Shown one piece after another: positions 1 to 6,155 of a stretch of 20,903 nucleotides of DNA (position 1 is the first letter of the stretch; each line of letters starts with the position of its first letter). Source of the stretch: Ktedonobacter sp. 13_1_20CM_4_53_11 (GTDB taxonomy: Bacteria > Chloroflexota > Ktedonobacteria > Ktedonobacterales > Ktedonobacteraceae); assembly GCA_001919995.1 (NCBI GenBank), contig MNIY01000178.1:1-20903 (forward strand). Direction: 5' to 3'. The notes under the pieces are model-generated. The model made no database searches, was not told the DNA's origin, and saw only the letters and a program-made list of their open reading frames with translations. A program made the translations under genes and the position numbers.

Positions 1-101
1 ATCTTTAAAGCTCCCTATGTGTTCTACCCGCCTATACCTGCTCCAGGAGGCAGAACCTGCTATCATGTCATGGCAAAGAGCGCCCTTGCTTTCTGAATTG
101 C

Positions 102-2606
102 TTATTGCTGCAAACCGCTCACGACACGGGCATACTTTTCTGCCAGCGCCTGCGCCTGGTCGCTCGAAACAGATTCAGCAAAGACGTGGAATAGGGGTCG
201 ATCAGCATCAGGCAAAACAAGTACCCACTCTTTGCCCAGGTCGATCTTGATGCCGTCAATTGGTTTAGAGCGACGTTCCCGGTACTGCTCGCTAAGGATG
301 CGCATCACTTTGCCTTTGTGTTCCCAGGGACAGGTAACCTGCGTGCTACTCAGGTAGTATGTTGGCAAATCATCCACTACTTCAGAAAGCCGCATCTGGA
401 AGGTTGCTAGCAGTTCAAGCAACTTCGCGATCGCCAGCATCCCATCGAAGACTGGGTGGAGGCTGGGGAAGATAAAGCCACCCTGACCATCCCCAACCAG
501 TACGACTCCATCCCGTCCAGCTGCGGACATCAACGCGTGCCGTAGTACCTTGGTGTGCTGAATATTCCCTTCGTAGCGTTTGGCGATATGTTGCAATGCG
601 CTAGGCGCGTTTACAGGAGCCGCCACCGTGGCCCCTCTATTCTGTCGCAAGATCAGGCTGGTCATCACGGCTAACATCCTGGTGCCATCGAGAACTCGTC
701 CTCGATCATCGACAACAGCGATGTTTTCTCCTCCCTGGTCAATGCGTATCCCCATATCAGCATCCAGACCGGCGGTAATCGTTGCCAGGCGCTGCATATC
801 CTTCTCGATCTCATCCACGCTTCTTACGGACCGTGCCTCATCCATGCTGGTGTTCAATGCAACCAGATCGCATCCCAGGCGATTAAAAATCCCTGGCAGT
901 AATTGAATGGTGCTGCCATTGGCGTAGTCTACCACCAGTTGAAATTTCCGTTTCCTCACGACCTCGTGATCGACAACCTTCGCGAACCCCTCCAGGTAAC
1001 GGCTCAATACCTCCCCGTTTTCGAGTACTTCAATCGCACCAACCTCATCCACATCGACGCGGCGGAAATCTTCACGGAAGAAGAGATTCTCTAGCTTGCG
1101 CTCAGTCGTCTTGTTGATATCCAGGCCATACTGATCAAAGAACTTGATATCGATGACCCGCTTATCATGGGGCGAGAGGCGTACATGTATCCCCCCGACA
1201 GCATCGGTGTTACGGATAATATAGCGTGCAACTGGGATAGGGACCTGGTTAATGTCATGCACATTGACTCCTGCCGAGGGTAAACCCGCGATCACCGCGC
1301 GCTTAATCATACGTGGTGTACGGTGATACGAATCGCGATTGATGCACACAACTGAGCCTTTGGGGAGTATAGCCCCATAGGCCGCGCCAAGTTGAGTGGC
1401 AAATTCAGGTGTCAGATCTACATTGACCAGCCCCGTCACGCCGAAGCGGCTAAAGAGTCCTCGTCGCCCTTGCGAACCCCAGATAATGCTTGTATTGATA
1501 ACCGCACCGGCCTCGATCTCCTTATCAGGCCATACCTTCACATTCGGTTGAATAATGGCCCCTTCCTGGATCGTGGAATTGTCACCTATCACCGAGCCCT
1601 CGAACATCACCGCTTTGCTCTTGATGCCAGTAGAAGACCCCACAATCGCCCCCCGTAATTCTGCCCGTTCTCCAATGTAGGAATTGTTCCAGACAATGCT
1701 GCGATCAACCTGCGCCCGCTCGTCAACGATGGTGTAGTGGCCTATAGTACTTGGACCATGAATGATTGCTCCAGCCTTGATCCTACAATCATGGGCCAGG
1801 TAAATTGGTCCAATTAATTGTGCATCCTCCGCAATTTCAACCCCTTCTTCACACCAGATATTGCCGCTGAGTTTCTTCGCCGGTATCTCGACTTCCACTC
1901 GTTCCTGTAAAACATCGGCGTTTGCGCGCATATATTCCGGGAGATTTCCTACATCGCACCAATAACCGCTTTCGGCAACGTACCCGTAAATAGGATCCCC
2001 ATTTCTGAGCATCATCGGAAAAAGTTCCTGGCTGAAATCAAACTGTTTATTTTTCTCAAAGTACGAGAAAATCTTTGGGTCCAGCATATAGATGCCTGTA
2101 TTGATCGTGTCGCTGAAAACCTCTCCCCAACTCGGCTTCTCCAGGAACTCAGTTATATGACCATCCTGATTGGTGATAATCACACCATACTCCAAAGGAT
2201 TATGTACATGCGCCAGCATGAGGGTAGCCAGCGATTTTTTTTCCTGGTGGTAGTTGATGAGGTCTGTTAAATTATAGTCAGTGAGCGCATCACCGCTGAT
2301 CACAAGGAATGGTTCTGTCAGTTGATCTTCCGCATTCTTGACGCTACCCGCGGTTCCCAGCGGAACATCTTCACGTGAGTACGTAATGCGCATACCAAAT
2401 TGCGAACCGTTGCCGAAATAATCTTCGATGTTGCTTGCTAAATACTGGACAGTTACTACTACTTCTGTAATACCATGACGTTTGAGAAGGTTAAGGATGT
2501 GTTCCATCACTGGTTTGCCGGCAATAGGGACCATGGGCTTTGGGCGCCTTATCGTCAGTGGTCTGAGCCTCGATCCTTCCCCACCGGCCATAACAACCGC
2601 TTTCAT
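102..2606 (-). CDS. Mannose-1-phosphate guanylyltransferase-like protein fused to a degenerate phosphomannomutase domain
   Basis: An 834-residue cytoplasmic protein in three parts. Residues 1-235 are a sugar-nucleotide transferase: the loop [11 protein letters not shown] (8-18) followed by [12 protein letters not shown], the metal-site region SGDALTD (104-110) and EKP (156-158). These fit transfer of a nucleotide to a sugar 1-phosphate, classically GMP to mannose-1-phosphate. Residues about 245-380 are left-handed beta-helix hexapeptide repeats. Residues about 383-834 have the fold of phosphomannomutase, but its four active-site motifs are replaced (see findings), so mutase activity is unlikely. 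The same three-part architecture is known in actinobacteria and cyanobacteria. The exact nucleotide and sugar cannot be read from sequence. I chose the ATG at 2604-2606 because AGGAGG stands 5 nt before it and the transferase motif begins there; an upstream in-frame start would add 10 residues. Likely pathway: activated mannose or a related sugar for envelope glycans. Confidence 0.88.
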   Translation of the reverse strand: MKAVVMAGGEGSRLRPLTIRRPKPMVPIAGKPVMEHILNLLKRHGITEVVVTVQYLASNIEDYFGNGSQFGMRITYSREDVPLGTAGSVKNAEDQLTEPFLVISGDALTDYNLTDLINYHQEKKSLATLMLAHVHNPLEYGVIITNQDGHITEFLEKPSWGEVFSDTINTGIYMLDPKIFSYFEKNKQFDFSQELFPMMLRNGDPIYGYVAESGYWCDVGNLPEYMRANADVLQERVEVEIPAKKLSGNIWCEEGVEIAEDAQLIGPIYLAHDCRIKAGAIIHGPSTIGHYTIVDERAQVDRSIVWNNSYIGERAELRGAIVGSSTGIKSKAVMFEGSVIGDNSTIQEGAIIQPNVKVWPDKEIEAGAVINTSIIWGSQGRRGLFSRFGVTGLVNVDLTPEFATQLGAAYGAILPKGSVVCINRDSYHRTPRMIKRAVIAGLPSAGVNVHDINQVPIPVARYIIRNTDAVGGIHVRLSPHDKRVIDIKFFDQYGLDINKTTERKLENLFFREDFRRVDVDEVGAIEVLENGEVLSRYLEGFAKVVDHEVVRKRKFQLVVDYANGSTIQLLPGIFNRLGCDLVALNTSMDEARSVRSVDEIEKDMQRLATITAGLDADMGIRIDQGGENIAVVDDRGRVLDGTRMLAVMTSLILRQNRGATVAAPVNAPSALQHIAKRYEGNIQHTKVLRHALMSAAGRDGVVLVGDGQGGFIFPSLHPVFDGMLAIAKLLELLATFQMRLSEVVDDLPTYYLSSTQVTCPWEHKGKVMRILSEQYRERRSKPIDGIKIDLGKEWVLVLPDADRPLFHVFAESVSSDQAQALAEKYARVVSGLQQ

Positions 2607-2690
2607 AGAGGCCTCCTGGCAGTGCGGGATTCCCAAAGCAGCAAATTCTGCCTCAGGAACTCCGGTAATTCAACGACTATAGATGTGGAA

Positions 2691-2717
2691 ACGGCGTGGC
2701 ACAACATGCCACGCCGT
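2691..2717 (-). repeat. Perfect 10-bp inverted repeat in the leader of the transferase gene
   Basis: Arms ACGGCGTGGC (2691-2700) and GCCACGCCGT (2708-2717) enclose a 7-nt loop. The hairpin lies between the predicted promoter and the start of the transferase gene and would form in its 5' leader. On the minus strand only TTTCC follows, so it is a poor intrinsic terminator. It could instead end transcripts arriving from the small upstream gene, act as a leader structure, or be a protein-binding palindrome. Confidence 0.7.
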
Positions 2718-2742
2718 CCCAACTGCTTTGTTTGCCTCTTGT

Positions 2743-2772
2743 ATTGTACTACATCGAAAAAGAGTGCGGCAA
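2743..2772 (-). promoter_or_regulatory. Predicted sigma-70 promoter of the transferase gene
   Basis: On the minus strand, TTGCCG (2767-2772) is separated by 18 nt from TACAAT (2743-2748). Transcription would start near 2736 and give a leader of about 130 nt containing the inverted repeat at 2691-2717. Confidence 0.5.
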
Positions 2773-2851
2773 GAAGAAAGAGTAGGGCAATTTCTCATAG
2801 CTGCCTACCAGGTGTTCTCCCCTGGCAATATAGTAAGCCTTCTCCTCGTTC

Positions 2852-3031
2852 CTACCAATCACTTAATCGACCGTGTTCGACAAGCCAGCGCACGAAACGA
2901 TGATAGTTCGTTTCCTCCGTTGCCTGTCTCTCTTCAAACTCCTCGCGCAGTTGAATCAGCCTGCTGGCCTCCTCTACCGTAAATCCCTCATCCAGGAGGG
3001 CGTCGATAAGCAGGTCTATGTATTGCTGCAT
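2852..3031 (-). CDS. Small hypothetical protein (59 aa), acidic and helical
   Basis: I do not recognise this gene. It would encode 59 residues beginning MQQYIDLLIDALL, rich in Glu, Leu and Arg and without a membrane segment. The spacing of hydrophobic residues suggests two or three amphipathic helices, with a C-terminus ending RWLVEHGRLSDW. The ATG at 3029-3031 is preferred to a TTG six bases upstream because GGAGG stands 8 nt before the ATG but only 2 nt before the TTG. A promoter about 200 nt upstream points the same way. The gene is followed by the transferase gene on the same strand, about 245 nt away. The strong ribosome binding site makes a real gene likely; the function is unknown. Confidence 0.6.
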   Translation of the reverse strand: MQQYIDLLIDALLDEGFTVEEASRLIQLREEFEERQATEETNYHRFVRWLVEHGRLSDW

Positions 3032-3241
3032 TGCCAAGTCCTCCCTCTAACTAAATGTCCAGGTAGATGAACGGACGCACCACAAAACGAAATTGGGTAG
3101 ACACATATACCGGCTTTGACATATGCGAATCTATCTTGTACTGTGACCTGGTAGTATACAACGATGGATACTGGAGTAACACGGGGCATAGCGTAGCACT
3201 TTCTCATCTACAATACTATCCCCAGGGATGCTACTATACAA

Positions 3242-3271
3242 AGTATAGCAGAAAGTAGTACATCCGTGCAA
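3242..3271 (-). promoter_or_regulatory. Predicted sigma-70 promoter for the 59-aa gene
   Basis: Minus-strand TTGCAC (3266-3271), 18-nt spacer, TATACT (3242-3247). The predicted start near 3235 lies about 200 nt before the ATG of the small gene. The -10 box is embedded in the palindrome CTATAC-AAA-GTATAG, which could be an operator. Confidence 0.5.
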
Positions 3272-3317
3272 GGGGTGGATATTTTTTGCGAATTGGCTCG
3301 CCAGGAGGGGTGGTTGG

Positions 3318-3332
3318 CTGCGAAATTCGCAG
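3318..3332. repeat. Interrupted palindrome CTGCGAA-A-TTCGCAG
   Basis: Seven-base arms with one central base. A related half-site, TGCGAATT, occurs at 3287-3294. The pair lies 15-60 bp upstream of the promoter at 3242-3271, where an activator or repressor site would be expected. No binding protein can be named. Confidence 0.45.
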
Positions 3333-3376
3333 AAGCCACTCAAGCTTTTCTAAATACCAGTAGAGTAACTCCACCG

Positions 3377-3724
3377 TTACTCTGATTCCTGGAAGCGGGA
3401 GCATTCCTCTCTCATCTTGCGGTAGTCCTCTAGCATCTGGCGGTGGCTCTCAACCATCTGGTGATGTTTCTGTACTGCTTTGTGGTAGTGCTGCCAGGCT
3501 TGTGCGTGCTCGCCTGTTCCTGGCTCCGTATCCTGCACCTCCTGATACAAGGCTTGCACTAAATAGTGGTGTTCTATCACGAGCTGGTGATGGAACATCA
3601 AAGCCTGGTGTTGGTTCCTCATGTTTTGATAATGGTCTTGTAATGCTCGAAAATAGTCCCGTTTAAGAGCGTGCTCAGGATCAGTACCTCCGGGCTGCTC
3701 AGCGTGTTCTCCTGGTTTCCCCAT
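3377..3724 (-). CDS. His/Gln-rich helical protein (115 aa) of unknown function
   Basis: I do not recognise a family. The protein has about 14 His and 15 Gln in 115 residues, no membrane segment and no Cys cluster. After a disordered-looking N-terminus (MGKPGEHAEQPGG) come two long helical stretches separated by a flexible DTEPGTGEHAQA linker. The stretches resemble each other: both start with HY and keep His at the same offsets (HYQNMRNQH and HYHKAVQKH, each followed by HQ or HR seven or eight residues later), which suggests an internal duplication forming a helical hairpin. The ATG at 3722-3724 has only a weak purine-rich upstream region. The gene stands 36 nt after the end of the decayed receiver pseudogene on the same strand and may be transcribed with that array. 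Metal binding through His is possible but not shown. Confidence 0.6.
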   Translation of the reverse strand: MGKPGEHAEQPGGTDPEHALKRDYFRALQDHYQNMRNQHQALMFHHQLVIEHHYLVQALYQEVQDTEPGTGEHAQAWQHYHKAVQKHHQMVESHRQMLEDYRKMREECSRFQESE

Positions 3725-3760
3725 GGCTTCACATTGCTTTCTTCTCCAGGAAAATCCCTC

Positions 3761-4040
3761 TCAAATGATAAACTTCTCTATGGTTTGTAAAAGCTCGTCA
3801 AGTTCGATAGGCTTCCTCATACATGGAATTTTTCGCTTCGATGAGAAAGAGGCCTGGCTTAATGTCATCGACAATTTTTAACGCTTGGTAGCCATCAGTG
3901 GCGAGCAGGGCTTGGTGGGCCGTCTCTTGTTCGATGGCTTCAACAAGGAATGAGCCTATCGCCGTGTCATCCTCGATGATAAGAATCGTTTTTTCTATAG
4001 TGTTAGCATTTGGTGAAAATAGTTCTTTATCGTCAGGCAT
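3761..4040 (-). pseudogene. Decayed single-domain response regulator with a 119-bp internal deletion
   Basis: The N-terminal half is intact and about 82 percent identical by eye to the receiver at 4264-4662 (KTILIIEDDTAIGSFLVEAI and onward to LFLI). Immediately after LFLI the sequence jumps: bases matching paralog positions 4342-4460 are missing. The reading frame shifts and stops at about 3798, giving a nonsense tail. The original C-terminus (KPIELDELLQTIEK-type sequence, ending in a TGA at 3761-3763) is still visible out of frame. The phosphoacceptor Asp and the conserved Ser are lost; only the acidic pair remains. Alignment with its paralog places the original start at the ATG 4038-4040, 20 residues before KTIL as in the intact copy. 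The frame is open further upstream to an ATG at 4086-4088. Confidence 0.85.
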
Positions 4041-4263
4041 TTTCGCATCCACGTTTCCTGGTATTTCGGTCATTCCTGCACATGACATGAATGTAACACG
4101 CTATGAACACCGGGTGCGTTTCAAACCGGAGATACTGGTGTGTGAGACCCATCCTGCGTTGACGTGGCATTTAAGATATTGTTTCTCGTCTGCCATAGTA
4201 TCTTTTCCGCACAGAAAAACCAGGCTTTGGCAGGGAGTATTGAAATGAGTATGAATGCCCAGT

Positions 4264-4662
4264 TCAGGTTATGAGCTTTTCAATGGTTTGTAAAAGTTCG
4301 TCGAGTTCGATGGGTTTCCTCATGCATGGGATTTTTCGCTTTTCAACTTCTTGCCAGGGGCAACTTGCGCTTATAATAAGCGCAGGAACATCTTCCAGTT
4401 CTTTTGTTGCATGAAGTTGATCGTAGAGTTCGAGGCCGTTCATGCGGGGGAGGCCATAGTCTATGAGAAAGAGGTTTGGTTTGAGGTCGTGAACCATTTT
4501 TAAGGCCTGGTAACCGTCCGTAGCGAGTAGGGCCTGGTGGGGTGCTTCTTGTTTGATGGCTTCAACAAGGAATGAGCCTATCGCCGTATCGTCTTCGACG
4601 ACGAGGATGGTTTTTACGGGTGTGTGATCTTCTGGTGATGCCGGGTCCTGATCGATAGACAT
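4264..4662 (-). CDS. Single-domain response regulator (receiver only)
   Basis: A 132-residue CheY/Spo0F-like receiver with no output domain. It has the acidic pocket EDD (23-25), phosphoacceptor D68 in LFLIDYGLPRMNG, Ser98 in the switch position (ISAS) and Lys116 in RKPIEL, so all residues needed for phosphorylation are present. About 15 extra residues precede the fold. It would pass a phosphoryl group or bind a partner protein rather than DNA. GGAG stands 8 nt before the ATG. It is the middle member of the array and has its own 155-nt upstream region. No cognate kinase is adjacent; the nearest is the soluble kinase at 10870-12630. Confidence 0.88.
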   Translation of the reverse strand: MSIDQDPASPEDHTPVKTILVVEDDTAIGSFLVEAIKQEAPHQALLATDGYQALKMVHDLKPNLFLIDYGLPRMNGLELYDQLHATKELEDVPALIISASCPWQEVEKRKIPCMRKPIELDELLQTIEKLIT

Positions 4663-4817
4663 TGTTACTCTCCAAGGTATTTAGGCAGTTACCTAATAAT
4701 CAGTCACCTTTAGTACGTTGCAAATGATCTGATAGTGACAAAGTATGGATATTAGTATTCTTGGAAAGTGATGAAGGATATTGGGATGCGAGGTGCATTT
4801 CCTGAATGACGTCCAGA

Positions 4818-5216
4818 TCAGCTCAGGAGCCTTTCAATGTTTCTTAAGAGATGGTCGAGTTCGAACGGTTTTTGTATGAGCAGTATGTTGCGCTTACTGG
4901 CTTCTTCAAAAGGAAAACTTGCGCTTATCAGGAGAGCTGGAACATCTTCGAGCTCTCTTGTTGCATGTAGTTGATCGTAGAGTTCAAGGCCGCTCATGCC
5001 AGGAAGTCTATAATCGAGAAGAAAAAGGCTGGGTTTACACTCATTGACCACTTCAAAAGCTTGCGAGCTACTCGTAGCGAGCAAGGCCTGATAGGGTGTT
5101 TCTTGTTCGATGGCTGCAGTGAGGAATGCCGCTACCACCGTATCGTCCTCGACGATAAGGATGGTTTCGACAGGGGTATTGGTTCCTGATGAAGTTGGGT
5201 CTCGAGCTCCTGGCAT
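4818..5216 (-). CDS. Single-domain response regulator (receiver only)
   Basis: A 132-residue receiver protein of the same length as its neighbour. It has the acidic pocket EDD (23-25), phosphoacceptor D68 in LFLLDYRLPGMSG, Ser98 and Lys116 (QKPFEL), and no effector domain. The helix-2 surface (SSSQAFEVVNEC) differs from the neighbouring copy (DGYQALKMVHDL), while the stretch LYDQLHAT-ELEDVPAL is almost unchanged, so the copies may have diverged in partner choice while keeping one common contact. A short AGG precedes the ATG by about 10 nt. It is the first unit of the array in the direction of transcription. Confidence 0.88.
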   Translation of the reverse strand: MPGARDPTSSGTNTPVETILIVEDDTVVAAFLTAAIEQETPYQALLATSSSQAFEVVNECKPSLFLLDYRLPGMSGLELYDQLHATRELEDVPALLISASFPFEEASKRNILLIQKPFELDHLLRNIERLLS

Positions 5217-5304
5217 TGTAGCTTTTCCTCATTCAGTTAGAACGCAATACATCATTAAGATTATTACGCTATTAAAGATGAGATAGTTTCAAATCTGTGC
5301 TTTG

Positions 5305-5559
5305 TTAGCTTGCTCCCCACGATTCGTTACGAATATAATGCGTGATCTCAGCCTCGTTGTCATAAAAGTAACTAATTGCGTCGTAGACCTGCGCCAGGGT
5401 AATACGCTGAGAATCAGCAATTTCTTCCGGGTCTTGACCCGACTGGAAGAGAAGGATAATGTGACGTACACCTGTACGTGTACCTTCGATGATCGGTTCC
5501 CCACCATATATTGATGAGTTACGGACAATGTAGGGGTGCCCTGTACGTTCAATAGACAA
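5305..5559 (-). CDS. DUF433 family protein (84 aa)
   Basis: It matches the DUF433 pattern: IYGGEPIIEGTRTGV (17-31), then a small helical DNA-binding-like part with GQDPEEIADSQRITLAQVYDA (41-61) and a final AISYFYDNEAEI helix (61-72). Family members are small winged or helix-turn-helix proteins, several described as VapB45-type antitoxins and often next to a PIN-like or DUF5615 toxin. Here no such partner is adjacent: the array of receivers follows and a noncoding stretch precedes. The start is TTG at 5557-5559. AAGGAG lies 9 nt before it and a consensus-like promoter sits 38 nt further up, which supports this unusual start; no in-frame ATG exists near the N-terminus. Confidence 0.82.
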   Translation of the reverse strand: MSIERTGHPYIVRNSSIYGGEPIIEGTRTGVRHIILLFQSGQDPEEIADSQRITLAQVYDAISYFYDNEAEITHYIRNESWGAS

Positions 5560-5603
5560 GGATGTTAGCTCCTTTCTCGTTGACTTCGCTCATACTCCTT
5601 AGT

Positions 5604-5632
5604 AGTGTATCCTCAGTAACTTCATGCGTCAA
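5604..5632 (-). promoter_or_regulatory. Predicted sigma-70 promoter of the DUF433 gene
   Basis: Minus-strand TTGACG (5627-5632), 17-nt spacer, TACACT (5604-5609). Transcription from about 5597 leaves a leader of about 38 nt before the TTG start, so the gene probably has its own short transcript. Confidence 0.6.
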
Positions 5633-5755
5633 CTACTTCATCTTGAAACATCCTTCACAGGATTTTCACAACGCCATTGATCCAGTCGTCACTCACTTCA
5701 AGCCGTTTTGTATCCATCTGATCCATGTCTTCTTAAAATGAAATTTGTTAAAGGG

Positions 5756-5784
5756 TTGACAGCACAAGAAATGCATTGTACAAT
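5756..5784 (+). promoter_or_regulatory. Near-consensus sigma-70 promoter of the structured RNA
   Basis: TTGACA (5756-5761), exactly 17 nt, then TACAAT (5779-5784). This and the tRNA promoter are the strongest promoter matches in the window. Start predicted near 5791. Confidence 0.8.
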
Positions 5785-5811
5785 AAGCGCAATGAAAGGA
5801 GGTGGTGTGTA

Positions 5812-5886
5812 ATGAATGAACGTTGTCGCTGCACGGGCAGCACGGTGATTTCCAACACCTTCCAGATGAGAGGTAGCCGGCCCTAG
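5812..5886 (+). CDS. Putative 24-residue leader peptide
   Basis: ATG at 5812 with AGGAGG (5797-5802 region) 9 nt upstream, ending in TAG at 5884-5886. The peptide starts MNERCRCTG, ends MRGSRP, is basic and carries two Cys. The ribosome binding site (5798-5804) can pair with CACCTTCC (5856-5863) inside the same ORF, and the left arm of the closing helix lies within the coding sequence, so translation and RNA folding would interfere with each other. It may be a regulatory leader peptide or a real small protein; a chance ORF is also possible, although the ribosome binding site is among the best in the window. Confidence 0.45.
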   Translation: MNERCRCTGSTVISNTFQMRGSRP

Positions 5887-5941
5887 CGCCGCTTCAAGCT
5901 CACTGGTAGGTGGCTAGAGCTTCCTGCCTGTGCAGCGTCCC

Positions 5942-5990
5942 CCCAGAGTGATGGCAACCCAAAAAACTGCCCTCACTCTGGGATTTTTAT
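5942..5990 (+). terminator. Intrinsic terminator T1 of the structured RNA
   Basis: CCCAGAGTGA (5942-5951) pairs with TCACTCTGGG (5973-5982). The stem continues, after a T/C mismatch, with GGCA/TGCC around an 11-nt A-rich loop. ATTTTTAT follows. Confidence 0.9.
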
Positions 5991-6007
5991 TCATCAATTC
6001 TACTCAT

Positions 6008-6041
6008 CAGTTCCTGGTATGGCAAGCCGGAACTGGTTTTT
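6008..6041 (+). terminator. Second terminator-like hairpin T2
   Basis: CAGTTCC (6008-6014) and GGAACTG (6029-6035) form a perfect 7-bp stem with a 14-nt loop, followed by GTTTTT. It lies 18 nt after T1, in tandem and still upstream of birA. No convincing promoter is visible between T2 and birA. Confidence 0.6.
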
Positions 6042-6155
6042 CCACCGCGTATCCAGGCATGGTACTTCTCGTTTATTTTCGCGTTTTACGCATTTCTTCT
6101 TATTTTTAGCTTCCGCTGGAATTTGAGATGTAGGTTGGTAGATGAGCTAAACCGT

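Larger units (their letters stand above)
3032..3376. other. Gene-free region with promoter and palindromes
   Basis: About 345 nt between the 59-residue gene and the His-rich gene. Open frames here lack ribosome binding sites and look spurious. It holds a predicted minus-strand promoter (3242-3271), a short palindrome CTATAC-AAA-GTATAG (3234-3248) over the -10 element, and a palindrome at 3318-3332. Confidence 0.5.
3761..5216 (-). repeat. Tandem array of three receiver-domain genes
   Basis: Three homologous units in the same orientation: 4818-5216, 4264-4662 and the decayed 3761-4040, separated by 155 and about 220 nt. The two downstream units resemble each other most in their N-terminal halves. 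All share the start layout (20 residues before the first beta strand) and, in the intact ones, a nearly identical LYDQLHAT-ELEDVPAL block. This is a local gene amplification, with one copy now lost to deletion. Confidence 0.85.
5791..5990 (+). ncRNA. Candidate structured leader or small RNA (about 200 nt) of unknown family
   Basis: Bounded by a near-consensus promoter and a strong intrinsic terminator. Its core is closed by a 14-bp helix with one G-U pair: CGCTGCACGGGCAG (5827-5840) against CTGCCTGTGCAGCG (5924-5937). Inside, three smaller hairpins fit: GGTG/CACC (5844-5847, 5856-5859), CGGC/GCCG (5878-5881, 5888-5891) and AAGCTC/GAGCTT (5896-5901, 5917-5922), giving a multibranched fold. The closing helix ends four bases before the terminator hairpin, as in many riboswitches. 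The 5' part carries a strong ribosome binding site and a 24-codon ORF. I could not match it to T-box, cobalamin, SAM, TPP, FMN, cyclic-di-GMP, 6S or SRP RNA patterns. It may be a stand-alone RNA, a peptide gene, or a leader controlling birA. Confidence 0.6.

Noticed and set aside
1..101. Possible terminator or gene before the transferase stop
   Set aside because: Only a 6-bp imperfect hairpin without a T tract is visible, and open frames lack start signals.
4681..4696. Short inverted repeat TTAGG-N6-CCTAA upstream of the middle receiver gene
   Set aside because: Five-base arms are within chance expectation, and no clear promoter is associated.
5827..5982. Possible T-box, cobalamin or other known riboswitch
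   Set aside because: The GGTGGNACCGCG T-box sequence, the B12 box and other hallmark motifs are missing; an isolated ACCGCG at 6044-6049 has no partner context.
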